DNA of 64,000 bases from Frigidibacter sp. (GTDB lineage Bacteria; Pseudomonadota; Alphaproteobacteria; Rhodobacterales; Rhodobacteraceae). The position numbers and the translations under genes were made by a program. The first letter of the stretch is position 1. Each line of letters starts with the position of its first letter. Shown piece by piece: positions 34,858-44,785 of this stretch. The stretch is from positions 27,502 to 91,501 of the forward strand of contig NZ_JAUYTT010000011.1 of the NCBI RefSeq assembly GCF_030695035.1. Direction: 5' to 3'. The notes under the pieces are model-generated. The model was not told where the DNA came from. It made no database searches and worked only from the letters and a program-made list of their open reading frames with translations.

Positions 34858-35461
34858 ATGTTCGTCGCCTATTTCGCCGGCCTCCGCCTCGGCCTCGGCC
34901 TCATCGTCGCCATCGGCGCGCAGAATGCCTTCGTGCTGCGGCAGGGGCTGCGCCGAGAGCATGTGCTGGCCACCTGCGCCTTCTGCGCGCTGGCCGATGC
35001 GGGCCTGATCGCGCTTGGCGTGGGGGGCTTCGCGCTCGCCTCGGACCGGATGCCCTGGCTCGCGCCGGCGCTGCGTTGGGGGGGGGATCGCCTTCCTGCT
35101 GTGGTACGGCGCGCGGGCCTTCCTGTCGGCCTGGCGCGGCGGGGCGGCGCTTGAGGCGGCGCGGGCCACGCGCGCGACCCTTGGCGCAACCCTCGGCGCG
35201 CTGGCGCTGATTACCTTCGCCAACCCGCATGTCTGGCTGGATACCGTGGTGCTGCTCGGCGGCATCTCGGCGCAGTTCCCGGGGCAGGAGGCAACCTTTG
35301 CCGCGGGCGCCATGACCGGATCTGTGCTGTTCTTCTTCTCGCTCGGCTATGGCGCCCGGCTGCTGGCGCCGCTCTTCGCGCGGCCTGTGGCCTGGCGGGT
35401 GCTCGATGCCGTGATCGGCTGCGTGATGTGGTCCATCGCCGCCGGACTGGCCTTTGGCTGA
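34858..35461 (+). pseudogene. argO: LysE/ArgO-type amino-acid exporter with a frameshift in a G9 run
   Basis: Begins at ATG 34858 behind AAGGGAG. The first 75 residues (MFVAYFAGLRLGLGLIVAIG, AQNAFVLRQGLRREHVLATC) are a good LysE N-terminus, up to LAPALRWGG. A run of nine G residues (35078-35086) then puts translation out of frame, and it stops at about 35154. With eight G residues the frame would continue as IAFLLWYGARAFLSAWRGG to TFANPHVWLDTVVLLGG and a stop at 35461, a full exporter of about 200 aa. This is a sequencing indel, a slipping tract or a broken gene; sequence alone cannot say which. Confidence 0.8.
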
Positions 35462-35506
35462 GGCTTTGGGCTTGCACCGGCCCGCGGCATTCTGTCAGGT
35501 GCCGGA

Positions 35507-36412
35507 ATGACCGCGCCTTCCTCCTCCCGCCCGCTGGCCGGCGTCCTGTGGATGCTCGCCTCGGGCTTCGCCTTCGTCGGCGTCAACGCCACTGTCCGCT
35601 ACCTTGGCACCGCGCTGCCCGCGGCCGAGAGCGCGTTTCTGCGCTTTGCCTTCGGCCTCTTGTTCCTGATGCCGGTGCTGCTGCCCGCCCTGAAGACCGG
35701 GTTCTCGCCGGTCGTCTGGCGCCTGTTCGCGGCCCGCGGTGCGCTGCACACCGTCGCGGTGATCTTGTGGTTTTACGCCATGGCGCGGCTCCCCGTGGCC
35801 GAAGTCACCGCCATCGGTTATCTGAACCCGATCGGCGTAACGATTGGCGCTGCGCTGATCTTCGGCGAGAAACTGGCGTTGCGGCGGATCCTCGCGATCT
35901 GCGTGGCGATCTTCGGCGCGCTGGTGATCCTGCGCCCAGGGCTGCGCGAGATCGAGCCTGCGCATCTGTCGCAACTCGGCGCTGCGGCCTGTTTCGCGGT
36001 CTCCTACCTCTTTGCCAAGCAACTGAGCGGGCTGGTCTCGGCCACGGCCGTGGTGGCGATGATGTCGCTGACCGTGACCATCGGCCTGGCCCCCTTCGCC
36101 GCGCTGCACTGGGTGCCGCCGACCGGGTCGCAGCTTGCCCTGCTGGCCACCACCGCCGCCTTCGCCACCGGCGGCCATTACTGCATGACCCGCGCCTTCG
36201 AGGCCGCGCCGCTGACCGTGACCCAGCCGGTAACCTTCCTGCAACTGGTCTGGGCCGCGATCCTCGGCATGGCGGTCTTCGGCGAGCCGGTGGACCCGTT
36301 CGTGATGCTGGGCGGCGGCCTGATCATCGCTGCCATCAGCTACATGACCTGGCGCGAAGCGGTGCTGAAACGGGCCGCAGTGACGCCGGCGCCGAACGCG
36401 GCGAAGGTTTAA
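35507..36412 (+). CDS. DMT-family transporter (EamA domains)
   Basis: 301 aa, about ten spans in two EamA repeats. The first is LAGVLWMLASGFAFVGVNATVRYLG to PVAEVTAIGYLNPIGVTIGAALIFGEKL, the second begins LGAAACFAVSYLFAKQLSG and has PLTVTQPVTFLQLVWAAILG. The conserved YLNPI and GE at the repeat ends are family marks. Substrate unknown; relatives export metabolites. It follows the exporter gene by 45 bp but need not share its control. Confidence 0.88.
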   Translation: MTAPSSSRPLAGVLWMLASGFAFVGVNATVRYLGTALPAAESAFLRFAFGLLFLMPVLLPALKTGFSPVVWRLFAARGALHTVAVILWFYAMARLPVAEVTAIGYLNPIGVTIGAALIFGEKLALRRILAICVAIFGALVILRPGLREIEPAHLSQLGAAACFAVSYLFAKQLSGLVSATAVVAMMSLTVTIGLAPFAALHWVPPTGSQLALLATTAAFATGGHYCMTRAFEAAPLTVTQPVTFLQLVWAAILGMAVFGEPVDPFVMLGGGLIIAAISYMTWREAVLKRAAVTPAPNAAKV

Positions 36413-36414
36413 CC

Positions 36415-37419
36415 CTACACCGCGATCAGCCGCCCGATCACGCCTTCCCGCGTCACGCGGCCGCCGCCTTCCACCGCCACGGCGGTGTGGCTCCGCAGAT
36501 GCGCCATCACGTCCCGCACCGGCAGGTCCAGCGCCACCACGGGCGCGCCCGGAGCCTCGCCGGGCTCCAGCACATCCTCGGCGGTCAGCACGCCGAGCGG
36601 GTTCATATGCGCCACGAAATCGGCCACATAGTCATCGGCCGGATTGGCGATGATATCGCGGGCGGTGCCGATCTGCACGATGCGCCCGCCCTCCATCAGC
36701 GCGATGCGGTTGCCGAGCTTGAAGGCCTCATCAAGGTCATGGCTGACGAAGATGATTGTGCGCTTCAGCTTGGCCTGCAGCTCCAGTAGCTCGTCCTGCA
36801 GCCGGGCGCGGATCAGCGGGTCGAGGGCCGAGAACGGCTCGTCCATCAGCAGGATCGGCGCATCGGTGGCAAAGGCGCGGGCGAGGCCGACGCGCTGCTG
36901 CATCCCGCCCGACAGCTCGCCGACCCGCCGGTCTGCCCAGTCCGACAGGCTGACCAGCGCCAGCTGTTCATCCACCTTCTTGCGGCGCTCGGCGGGTTTC
37001 ATCCCCCCCAGCTCCAGCCCCAGCCCGACATTGTCGCGCACGCTGCGCCAGGGCAGCAGGCCGAATTGCTGGAAGACCATCGCCACGCATTCGCGCCGCA
37101 CCCGCAAAAGGTCGGCCGGCGGCGCCGAGACCACATCGCAGTTCCAGTCGCCATCATGGATGATGACCCGGCCGCGGCAGACCGGATTCAGCCCGTTGAC
37201 TGCACGCAAGAGGGTGGACTTGCCAGACCCCGACAGCCCCATCAGCACCAGGATCTCGCCCTCGTCGACTGTCAGCGAGCAGTTGTGGACCCCCAGCACC
37301 TGACCGCTGGCGCGTTGCACTTCGCTGCGGGTCTGGCCGGCATCCATCAGCGGTAGGGCTACATCAGGTTTGTCTCCGAACACGATGGAAACATTGTCAA
37401 ATTCCACCGCGACGCTCAT
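36415..37419 (-). CDS. choV: Choline/betaine ABC transporter, ATP-binding subunit
   Basis: 334 aa, OpuAA/ProV/ChoV type. Walker A is GLSGSGKSTLLRAVNG; the Q-loop is MVFQQFGLLPW; the signature is LSGGMQQRVGLARAF; Walker B is ILLMDEPFSALDPL; the switch is FVSHDLDEAF. The C-terminal part is short and Val/Ala-rich, like a degenerate CBS region. It energises the permease, whose stop it overlaps by 4 nt. Last gene of the minus-strand choXWV unit. Confidence 0.93.
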   Translation of the reverse strand: MSVAVEFDNVSIVFGDKPDVALPLMDAGQTRSEVQRASGQVLGVHNCSLTVDEGEILVLMGLSGSGKSTLLRAVNGLNPVCRGRVIIHDGDWNCDVVSAPPADLLRVRRECVAMVFQQFGLLPWRSVRDNVGLGLELGGMKPAERRKKVDEQLALVSLSDWADRRVGELSGGMQQRVGLARAFATDAPILLMDEPFSALDPLIRARLQDELLELQAKLKRTIIFVSHDLDEAFKLGNRIALMEGGRIVQIGTARDIIANPADDYVADFVAHMNPLGVLTAEDVLEPGEAPGAPVVALDLPVRDVMAHLRSHTAVAVEGGGRVTREGVIGRLIAV

Positions 37420-38249
37420 GACTTGCGCTCCATCTTCAGCATCCGGTCGAGGATGATCGCCACCACCACGATGATGAACCCCGATTCAAACCCCAGCGAG
37501 GTGTTGACCGAGTTCAGCGCCCGCACCACCGGCACGCCAAGCCCGTTGGCCCCGACCATCGCCGCGATCACCACCATCGACAGCGACAGCATGATCGCTT
37601 GCGTCAGGCCCGCCATGATCTGCGGCAGGGCATAGGGCAGCTCCACCTTCCACAGCCGCTGGGTGGGGGTGGCGCCAAAGGCGGTCGCCGCTTCCAGCAG
37701 GGCGGGCGGGGTCGAGGAGATCCCCAGCTGCGTCAGCCGGATCGGCGCAGGCAGCACGAAGACCACGGTGGCGATCAGCCCCGGCACCATGCCAAGGCCG
37801 AAGAACACGATGGCCGGGATCAGGTAGACGAAGGTCGGCAGCGTCTGCATCAGGTCCAGCACCGGCGACATGCTCTGGTAGAGGCGCGGGCGGTGGGCGG
37901 CGGCGATGCCGATGGGTACGCCCAGGGTCATGCAGACGAAGCAGGAAAACAGGATCAGCGTCAGGCTCTGCATTGTCTCGTCCCAGTAATCCTGGTTGAG
38001 GATGAACAGAAACCCGAGCCCCACCAGAAGGCAGGTCTTCCAGTTGCGTTGCAGCACCCATGTCAGCGCCACGAAGAGCGCGATCAGCACCAAAGGCGGG
38101 GTGCCTTGCAGCACGAACAGCATCGCGTCGATCACCGATTCGAGCACCGAGGCGATCAGGTCGAACAGGGGGCCGCCATGGGCATTCAGCCAGTCAAAGA
38201 CGCTTTTAGCCCAGGCGCCTACGGGAATCTTCTGGGTCAGCCAGTCCAT
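37416..38249 (-). CDS. choW: Choline/betaine ABC transporter, permease subunit
   Basis: 277 aa from ATG 38249 behind AAGGGAGA. About six spans; the long first soluble part MDWLTQKIPVGAWAKSVFDW is typical of ProW/ChoW. The transmembrane domain has the EAA-like loop (ALLEAATAFGATPTQRLWKVELPYALPQIMAGLTQAIMLSLSMVVIAAMVG, seen around residues 170-220). It lies between choX and choV; a strong intercistronic hairpin separates it from choX. Confidence 0.92.
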   Translation of the reverse strand: MDWLTQKIPVGAWAKSVFDWLNAHGGPLFDLIASVLESVIDAMLFVLQGTPPLVLIALFVALTWVLQRNWKTCLLVGLGFLFILNQDYWDETMQSLTLILFSCFVCMTLGVPIGIAAAHRPRLYQSMSPVLDLMQTLPTFVYLIPAIVFFGLGMVPGLIATVVFVLPAPIRLTQLGISSTPPALLEAATAFGATPTQRLWKVELPYALPQIMAGLTQAIMLSLSMVVIAAMVGANGLGVPVVRALNSVNTSLGFESGFIIVVVAIILDRMLKMERKS

Positions 38250-38326
38250 CGGGCGCGCGTCTCCCTTGCGTGCGGGGTGGGGAACCGGGGCCGCAGCCCG
38301 CAAAAGGATGCGGCAGGGGATGGTTA

Positions 38327-38379
38327 TGCATGAAGGGCGGCGCCGCCGGAAATTCGGCGCGCGCCGCCCCCGTCATGCA
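38327..38379 (-). repeat. Intercistronic hairpin between choX and choW
   Basis: Outer arms TGCATGA and TCATGCA and inner arms GGGCGGCGC and GCGCCGCCC make a 53 nt stem-loop right after the choX stop. Such elements commonly raise the level of the binding protein mRNA over the permease mRNA. There is no T-run. Confidence 0.75.
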
Positions 38380-38383
38380 GCGA

Positions 38384-39310
38384 TTAGAGGCCCATCGCGG
38401 CCTTGACGGCGGGAAGACCCTCGGCGCCGTCCTTGGTGGTGATGCCGGCCAGCCAGCCATCCAGAACCGCCGGATTGGCCTTGATCCATTCGGCGACGGC
38501 GGCGTCAGGCTCTGCGCCCTTATCCAGGATCTCGCCCATGATCTGGTTTTCCATCTCGAGCGAGAAGGTCATGTTCTTCAGCAGTGCGCCAATTGCCGGG
38601 CATTCCTCGACATAGCCCTTGCGCGCCACCGTCTGCACGATGCCCGCGCCGCCGAAGAAATCCTCACCGCCCGTCAGGTAGGTCAGGTCGAAATTTGCGT
38701 TCATTGGGTGCGGGGCCCAGCCAAGGAACACGACGCCCTCTTGATTCGGGTAATAGCGCGCAACCTGCGCCAGCATCCCCTGTTCCGAGCTTTCGACGAT
38801 GTCGAATCCCTCGAAAGGGCCGCCGGCTTCGGTCAGGCTGATCAGGTAGGTATTGCCTTCATTGCCCGGCTCGATCCCGTAGATCTTGCCGTCGAGCTCG
38901 TCCTTGAAGCTGGCGACGTCGGCATAGGTTTTCAGGCCCTTTTCGGCCAGATAGGTCGGCACGGCCAGCGTGTACTGGGTGCCTTCAAGGTTGGTGCCGA
39001 CGACTTCGATGGACCCTGAGTCGAGATAGGGTTTGATCGCCCCTTCCTGCGCCGGCATCCAGTTGCCGAGGAACACGTCGATATCGCCCGCTTCCAGCGA
39101 GGCGAAGGTGACCGGCACTGCCAGCACTTTCACATCGACGCCATAGCCAAGGGCCGTCAGCACCTGCTTGGCGGCCGAGGTGGTGACGGTGATGTCGGTC
39201 CAGCCGACATCCGAGAAGGTGACGGTATCGCAACCTGCCGCCGCGGCCGGGCCGGCGGCTGCGAGGGCGAGGGCCGAAACGGCGAGGGCGGTGGTAACGG
39301 TCTTCTTCAT
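38384..39310 (-). CDS. choX: Choline/betaine ABC transporter, periplasmic binding protein
   Basis: 308 aa from ATG 39310, with GGGAGCG upstream. Signal peptide MKKTVTTALAVSALALAAAG, cleavage after AAAAG. The mature part CDTVTFSDVGWTDITVTTSA, then DVFLGNWMPAQEG and VVFLGWAPHPMNANFDLTYL holds the aromatic residues that cage a trimethylammonium head group in the OpuAC/ChoX family. DNA upstream carries the predicted BetI operator shared with betI. Confidence 0.92.
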   Translation of the reverse strand: MKKTVTTALAVSALALAAAGPAAAAGCDTVTFSDVGWTDITVTTSAAKQVLTALGYGVDVKVLAVPVTFASLEAGDIDVFLGNWMPAQEGAIKPYLDSGSIEVVGTNLEGTQYTLAVPTYLAEKGLKTYADVASFKDELDGKIYGIEPGNEGNTYLISLTEAGGPFEGFDIVESSEQGMLAQVARYYPNQEGVVFLGWAPHPMNANFDLTYLTGGEDFFGGAGIVQTVARKGYVEECPAIGALLKNMTFSLEMENQIMGEILDKGAEPDAAVAEWIKANPAVLDGWLAGITTKDGAEGLPAVKAAMGL

Positions 39311-39360
39311 CTGGCGCTCCCTGTGCGTCATGGAATTGGGTTCGGGTGTGCCCCGGTTTC

Positions 39361-39380
39361 TTGATTGACGAGTCAATTAA
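39361..39380. promoter_or_regulatory. Predicted BetI operator
   Basis: TTGATTGACGAGTCAATTAA is a near-perfect palindrome with core ATTGAC-GA-GTCAAT, set between the divergent choX (ATG 39310) and betI (ATG 39423) genes. It fits a TetR-family operator and could govern both units. Confidence 0.7.
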
Positions 39381-39422
39381 TCCACCCCTAGGATTAGATT
39401 GCAACAGTTTTCCGGGGTTTTC

Positions 39423-40010
39423 ATGGCACGCATCGCGGCAGAGCCTCTTCGGCGGGCAGAGATTGTCCAGGCGACCATACAGGAGATCGGCCTTGCGGGA
39501 ACCCTTGAGGTGACCGTGGCGCAGATCGCCAAGCGCGCCGGCGTGTCGGCGGCGCTGGCGCACCATTATTTCGGCTCCAAGGAGGCGATCTTCCTGGCGG
39601 CGATGCGGCATGTGCTGGCAATCTACGGGGCCGAGGTGCGGGGCGCGCTGGCCACCGCGCATCAGCCGCGGGCGCGGATCGAGGCGATCGTGCGGGTGTC
39701 GTTTTCCAGCACGAACTTCCGCCGCGAAGTCATTGCGGCATGGCTGAATTTCTACGTTCTGGCCCAGACCATGCCCGAGGCGCGGCGGCTGCTGGAGATC
39801 TACCGCCGCCGCCTGCATTCGAACCTGACCCATGACCTGCGCCCGCTGGTCGGCGCGCGGGCCGGGGCGGTGGCCGAGGGGCTGGGGGCGCTGATCGACG
39901 GCGTCTATCTGCGCCAGGCGCTGCGCGTGCAGGCACCCGACCGACAGGCTGCGGCGCTGCTGGTGATGAGCAGTTTTGAGGCCGAACTTGCACAAGGAAC
40001 CCGCCCATGA
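39423..40010 (+). CDS. betI: Choline-responsive TetR-family repressor BetI
   Basis: 195 aa from ATG 39423, in line with the family length. The HTH region is RRAEIVQATIQEIGLAGTLEVTVAQIAKRAGVSAALAHHYFGSKEAIFLA (about 10-60). The ligand domain has FRREVIAAWLNFYVLAQ and GLGALIDGVYLRQAL, as in E. coli BetI. It overlaps betC by 4 nt and opens the betICBA operon. Choline should relieve repression at the palindrome upstream. Confidence 0.93.
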   Translation: MARIAAEPLRRAEIVQATIQEIGLAGTLEVTVAQIAKRAGVSAALAHHYFGSKEAIFLAAMRHVLAIYGAEVRGALATAHQPRARIEAIVRVSFSSTNFRREVIAAWLNFYVLAQTMPEARRLLEIYRRRLHSNLTHDLRPLVGARAGAVAEGLGALIDGVYLRQALRVQAPDRQAAALLVMSSFEAELAQGTRP

Positions 40011-41515
40011 CCCGCCCGAATATCCTGATCCTGATGGTCGATCAGCTGAACGGCACGCTGTTTCCCGATGGCCCGGCGGATTGGCTGCATGCGCCGAATC
40101 TGAAGAAGCTGGCGGCGCGCTCGGTGCGATTCGCCAATGCCTATACCGCCTCGCCGCTCTGCGCCCCCGCGCGTGCCTCGTTCATGTCGGGGCAATTGCC
40201 CTCGCGCACCGGGGTCTATGACAACGCCGCCGAGTTCCGGTCTGACATCCCCACATACGCCCACCACCTGCGCCGCGCGGGGTACCTGACTACGCTGTCC
40301 GGCAAGATGCATTTCGTCGGACCCGACCAGCTGCACGGGTTCGAGGAGCGGCTGACCACCGACATCTACCCCGCCGATTTCGGCTGGACGCCGGATTACC
40401 GCAAGCCGGGCGAGCGGATCGACTGGTGGTATCACAACATGGGCTCGGTCACCGGGGCCGGGGTCGCCGAGATCACCAACCAGCTGGAATACGATGATGA
40501 CGTCGCCCATCAGGCCAGGGCGAAGATCTACGATCTGTCGCGCGGCCTTGATGCGCGGCCCTGGATGCTGACGGTCAGCTTCACCCATCCGCACGATCCC
40601 TATGTCGCGCGCAAGAAATACTGGGATCTTTATGAGGGCTGCGAGCATCTGATGCCCGAGGTCGGGCTCATTCCCTATTCCGAACAGGATGCCCATTCGC
40701 GGCGCATCTTCGACGCCTCGGACTGGCACAATTACGATCTGACGGACGATATGGTTCAGCGCTCGCGCCGCGCCTATTTCGCCAATATCTCCTATTGCGA
40801 CGACAAGATCGGCGAGATCCTGCAGGCGCTGGAGGATACGCGGCAAGAGGCCATCGTGGTCTTCGTGTCCGACCACGGCGACATGCTGGGCGAGCGTGGG
40901 CTGTGGTTCAAGATGAACTTCTTCGATGGCTCCTCGCGCGTGCCGCTGATGCTGTCGGCGCCGGGGATGGCGGCGGGGCTTATCACCGATCCCGTCTCCA
41001 CCCTCGACGTCACGCCGACGCTGTGCGATCTGGCGGGGATTTCCATGGACGAAGTGATGCCCTGGACCGATGGGCAGAGCCTGCTGCCGCTGGCAGGCGG
41101 TGCGCCGCGGGCCGAAGCGGTGGCGATGGAATATGCCGCCGAGGCCAGCAACGCGCCGCTGGTGTCGCTGCGCAAGGGCCGCTGGAAGCTGAACCTGTGC
41201 AAGCTGGACCCGGATCAGCTGTTCGATCTCGAGGCGGACCCCCACGAACTGCGCAACCTCGCCGAGGATCCGGCCCATGCCGCCACGCTGGCGGAGTTGA
41301 AGTTCGAGGCCGCGACCCGCTGGGATCTGGAGCGTTTCGACGCCGATGTCCGCGCCAGTCAGGCCCGCCGCTGGGTGGTGTACGAGGCGCTGCGTCAGGG
41401 GGGCTATTACCCCTGGGACTATCAGCCGCTGAAGAAGGCGTCCGAGCAGTACATGCGCAATCACATGGACCTCAACATCCTCGAAGAGAGCAAACGCTTT
41501 CCCCGCGGCGAGTGA
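40007..41515 (+). CDS. betC: Choline-sulfatase
   Basis: 502 aa type I sulfatase that frees choline from choline-O-sulfate. The N-terminal metal motif is NILILMVDQLNGTLFPDGPA. The formylglycine site is the Cys of SPLCAPARASFMSG (about residue 54). VSFTHPHDPYVARKKYWDLY and VFVSDHGDMLGERGLWFKMN supply further active-site residues. The C-terminal EESKRFPRGE type tail is typical of BetC. It is cytoplasmic (no signal), so an importer for the ester is needed; choXWV or another system could serve. Confidence 0.95.
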   Translation: MTRPNILILMVDQLNGTLFPDGPADWLHAPNLKKLAARSVRFANAYTASPLCAPARASFMSGQLPSRTGVYDNAAEFRSDIPTYAHHLRRAGYLTTLSGKMHFVGPDQLHGFEERLTTDIYPADFGWTPDYRKPGERIDWWYHNMGSVTGAGVAEITNQLEYDDDVAHQARAKIYDLSRGLDARPWMLTVSFTHPHDPYVARKKYWDLYEGCEHLMPEVGLIPYSEQDAHSRRIFDASDWHNYDLTDDMVQRSRRAYFANISYCDDKIGEILQALEDTRQEAIVVFVSDHGDMLGERGLWFKMNFFDGSSRVPLMLSAPGMAAGLITDPVSTLDVTPTLCDLAGISMDEVMPWTDGQSLLPLAGGAPRAEAVAMEYAAEASNAPLVSLRKGRWKLNLCKLDPDQLFDLEADPHELRNLAEDPAHAATLAELKFEAATRWDLERFDADVRASQARRWVVYEALRQGGYYPWDYQPLKKASEQYMRNHMDLNILEESKRFPRGE

Positions 41516-41587
41516 TCGCCGCGAGCCTGACTTTCTGTGGCGAGCGATCGCCGCGACCACACATTCACGACTTGCCGGAGAGACCCC

Positions 41588-43048
41588 ATGACCCTGATCG
41601 CCCAGCCAGAGGCCAGCCACTTCATCGACGGCGCCTATGTCGAGGACAGCGCCGGAGCGGTCATCGACGTGATCTTCCCCGGCACCGGCGAGGTGATCGC
41701 CCGGCTGCATGAGGCGACGCCGGCCGTCATCGAGGCCGCCTTGGCCTCCGCCACCCGTGCGCAAAAGGACTGGGCCGCCCGCAAGCCGGTGGAGCGCGCC
41801 CGCATCCTGCACCGCGCCGCCGCCCTGATCCGCGAGCGCAACCCCGAACTGTCGGCGCTGGAAACCCTCGATACCGGCAAGCCGATCCAGGAAACGCTGG
41901 TGGCCGATGCCAGCTCTGGCGCCGATGCGCTGGAGTATTTCGCGGGGCTTGCCCCCACGGTGACGGGCGAGACCATCCCGCTTGGGCGCGATTTCGTCTA
42001 CACGATCCGCGAGCCCCTCGGCGTGTGCGTCGGCATCGGCGCGTGGAACTATCCCACCCAGATAGCCTGCTGGAAATCCGCCCCCGCGCTCGCCTTCGGC
42101 AATGCGATGGTGTTCAAGCCGTCGGAAACCACGCCGCTTTGCACGCTGAAACTCGCGGAACTCTACATCGAGGCCGGGCTGCCCGCGGGCCTGTTCAACG
42201 TGGTGCAGGGCCGCGGGGCGGTGGGGGCGGGGCTGATCACCGATCCCCGCGTGGCCAAGGTCTCGCTGACCGGATCGGTGCCGACTGGCCGCCGTGTCTA
42301 CGCCGCCGCCGCCGAGGGGATGCGGCATGTGACGATGGAGCTTGGCGGCAAGTCGCCGCTGATCATCTTCGACGATGCCGATCTGGAAGATGCGGTCGGC
42401 GCGGCGATGCTGGGCAACTTCTATTCGGCCGGGCAGGTCTGCTCCAACGGCACGCGGGTGTTTGTGCAGGGCGGCATCAAGGAGCGGTTCCTGGACCGGC
42501 TGAAAGCGCGGACCGAGGCGATTATCCTTGGCGATCCGCGCGAGGAGGCGACGCAGATGGGCCCGCTGGTCAGCGCCGCGCAGCTGGAGAAGGTCGCAGG
42601 CCACATCGCCGCCGGGCAGGCGGAGGGCGCGCGGCTGGTGACGGGCGGCGCGCGGGTGCCGCTGAACTCCGGCTATTACATCCAGCCGACGGTGTTTGCG
42701 GATGTCACCGACAGCATGTCGATTGCGCGCGAGGAGATCTTCGGGCCGGTGATGGCGGTGCTGGACTTTGCCGATGAGGATGAGGTGCTCGCCCGCGCCA
42801 ATGCCACCGAATTCGGCCTCGCCGCCGGTGTCTTCACCCGCGACATCGCCCGCGGGCACCGGATGGCGGCGGGGCTGGAGGCCGGCACCTGCTGGATCAA
42901 CGCCTATAACCTGACCCCGGTCGAGGCGCCCTTCGGCGGCGTCAAGCAATCGGGCGTCGGGCGGGAAAACTCCCGCGCGGCCATCGAGCATTATACGCAA
43001 GTGAAGTCGGTTTATGTCGGCATGGGGCCGGTGGACGCGCCCTACTGA
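41588..43048 (+). CDS. betB: Betaine aldehyde dehydrogenase
   Basis: 486 aa from ATG 41588 with CGGAGAG upstream. It oxidises betaine aldehyde to glycine betaine with NAD(P)+. [20 protein letters not shown] and [17 protein letters not shown] bind cofactor; the general base Glu is in [11 protein letters not shown] and the nucleophilic Cys in [30 protein letters not shown] closes the fold. Between betC and betB are two near-copies of GGCGAGNGATCGCCGCGA, probably a small REP-like hairpin. Confidence 0.96.
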   Translation: MTLIAQPEASHFIDGAYVEDSAGAVIDVIFPGTGEVIARLHEATPAVIEAALASATRAQKDWAARKPVERARILHRAAALIRERNPELSALETLDTGKPIQETLVADASSGADALEYFAGLAPTVTGETIPLGRDFVYTIREPLGVCVGIGAWNYPTQIACWKSAPALAFGNAMVFKPSETTPLCTLKLAELYIEAGLPAGLFNVVQGRGAVGAGLITDPRVAKVSLTGSVPTGRRVYAAAAEGMRHVTMELGGKSPLIIFDDADLEDAVGAAMLGNFYSAGQVCSNGTRVFVQGGIKERFLDRLKARTEAIILGDPREEATQMGPLVSAAQLEKVAGHIAAGQAEGARLVTGGARVPLNSGYYIQPTVFADVTDSMSIAREEIFGPVMAVLDFADEDEVLARANATEFGLAAGVFTRDIARGHRMAAGLEAGTCWINAYNLTPVEAPFGGVKQSGVGRENSRAAIEHYTQVKSVYVGMGPVDAPY

Positions 43049-43126
43049 TTTTTCGGATGGGCCGGCACAGCCCGCCAGACACGAACGAAGATTTTGCCGG
43101 CGGGGCCGGACACGAGGATGACCAGG

Positions 43127-44785
43127 ATGGAAGCGGATTATGTGATCGTAGGCGCAGGCTCGGCCGGTTCGGCCGTGGCCTACCGGCTGGCGGGCGCTGG
43201 CCACAAGGTGCTGGTGATCGAGCATGGCGGGTCGGACGCTGGCCCCTTCATCCAGATGCCGGCGGCGCTGAGCTATCCGATGAACATGGGCATCTATGAC
43301 TGGGGCCTGCGTAGCGAACCCGAGCCGCACTTGGGCAATCGCAGCCTTGCCACCCCGCGCGGCAAGGTGGTGGGCGGGTCGTCCTCGATCAACGGCATGG
43401 TCTATGTCCGCGGCAATGCCCGCGATTTCGACACCTGGGCCGAGATGGGCGCGCAGGGCTGGGGCTATGCGGACGTGCTGCCCTATTTCAAGCGGATGGA
43501 GACCTGGCACGGCGGCAAGGATGGCGGCGATCCCACTTGGCGCGGCGACAGCGGCCCGCTGCACATCACCCGCGGCCCGCGGTCGAACCCGCTGTTCTCC
43601 GCCTTCATCGAGGCCGGCAAGCAGGCGGGCTATGAGTTGACCCACGACTATAACGGCGAGAAGCAGGAGGGCTTCGGCCCGATGGAGGCGACGATCTGGA
43701 AGGGCCGGCGCTGGTCTGCGGCGAACGCCTATCTGCGCCCGGCGCTGAAGACCGGCAACTGCACGCTGATCCGCGCGCTGGCCCGGCGGGTGGTCATCAA
43801 GGACGGCCGCGCGGTGGGGGTAGAGGTGGACCGGGGCGGCAAGACCGAAGTTATCACGGCGCGGGCGGAAGTGATCCTGTCCGCCTCCTCCATCAACACC
43901 CCCAAACTGCTGATGCTGTCGGGCATCGGCCCTGCGGCGCATCTGGCGGAGCATGGCATCGACGTCGTGGCAGACCGGCCGGGGGTGGGCGCGAACCTGC
44001 AGGACCATCTGGAGGTCTACATGCAGTTCGCCTCCAAACTCCCTGTCACGCTTTACAAATACTGGAACCTGCTCGGCAAGGCGGGCATCGGCGCGCAGTG
44101 GCTGTTCACTGGGCGCGGGCTTGGCGCCTCGAACCAGTTCGAAAGCTGCGCCTTCATCCGGTCCGCGCCGGGGGTGGAGTATCCCGACATCCAATACCAC
44201 TTCCTGCCCATCGCCGTGCGCTATGACGGTAAGGTCGCGGCGGAGGGGCATGGCTTTCAGGTGCATGTCGGCCCGATGCGCTCGCGCTCGCGCGGGTCTG
44301 TCACCCTGCGGTCAGCTGATCCGCGCGAGGCGCCGGTGATCCGCTTCAACTACATGAGCCAGCCCGAGGATTGGGAAGAGTTCCGCCGCTGCGTTCGCCT
44401 GACCCGCGAGATCTTCGCGCAGGCGGCCTTCGCGCCCTATGTGAAGCACGAGATCCAGCCGGGCGCGGCGGTGGAGAGCGATGATGAGATCGACGGCTTC
44501 ATCCGCGAACATGCCGAAAGTGCCTATCACCCCTGCGGCACGGCGCGGATCGGGGCGGCGAGCGATCCGATGGCGGTGGTCGATCCCGACTGCCGGGTGA
44601 TCGGGGTGGAGGGGCTGCGGGTCGCCGACAGCTCGATCTTCCCAAGCATCACCAACGGCAACCTCAACGCCCCCTCGATCATGACCGGCGAGAAGGCGGC
44701 GGACCATATCCTTGGCAAGGGGATGCTGGCCCCCTCCAACGCGGCGCCGTGGCAGAGCCCCAATTGGCAGGTTGCGCAGCGTTAG
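43127..44785 (+). CDS. betA: Choline dehydrogenase
   Basis: 552 aa from ATG 43127 with GAGG nine bases upstream; ATG 43118 and TTG 43094 are alternatives. GMC-family FAD enzyme that oxidises choline to betaine aldehyde. The dinucleotide motif is [35 protein letters not shown] is GMC signature 1; [18 protein letters not shown] is signature 2; the catalytic His is in [11 protein letters not shown]. The protein is membrane-associated in relatives. Last gene of betICBA; it overlaps the end of the convergent pabC-like gene by 4 nt. Confidence 0.96.
   Translation: MEADYVIVGAGSAGSAVAYRLAGAGHKVLVIEHGGSDAGPFIQMPAALSYPMNMGIYDWGLRSEPEPHLGNRSLATPRGKVVGGSSSINGMVYVRGNARDFDTWAEMGAQGWGYADVLPYFKRMETWHGGKDGGDPTWRGDSGPLHITRGPRSNPLFSAFIEAGKQAGYELTHDYNGEKQEGFGPMEATIWKGRRWSAANAYLRPALKTGNCTLIRALARRVVIKDGRAVGVEVDRGGKTEVITARAEVILSASSINTPKLLMLSGIGPAAHLAEHGIDVVADRPGVGANLQDHLEVYMQFASKLPVTLYKYWNLLGKAGIGAQWLFTGRGLGASNQFESCAFIRSAPGVEYPDIQYHFLPIAVRYDGKVAAEGHGFQVHVGPMRSRSRGSVTLRSADPREAPVIRFNYMSQPEDWEEFRRCVRLTREIFAQAAFAPYVKHEIQPGAAVESDDEIDGFIREHAESAYHPCGTARIGAASDPMAVVDPDCRVIGVEGLRVADSSIFPSITNGNLNAPSIMTGEKAADHILGKGMLAPSNAAPWQSPNWQVAQR

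Noticed and set aside
41500..41570. Tandem GGCGAGNGATCGCCGCGA words between betC and betB as a regulatory site
   Set aside because: Two near-copies 34 bp apart form a small GC palindrome (GGCGAGCGATCGCC) but are close to what a REP-like spacer would be. There is not enough for a separate call.
39905..44266. 1453-codon open frame on minus across betICBA
   Set aside because: Antisense to four well-identified genes; the composition is a frame shadow.
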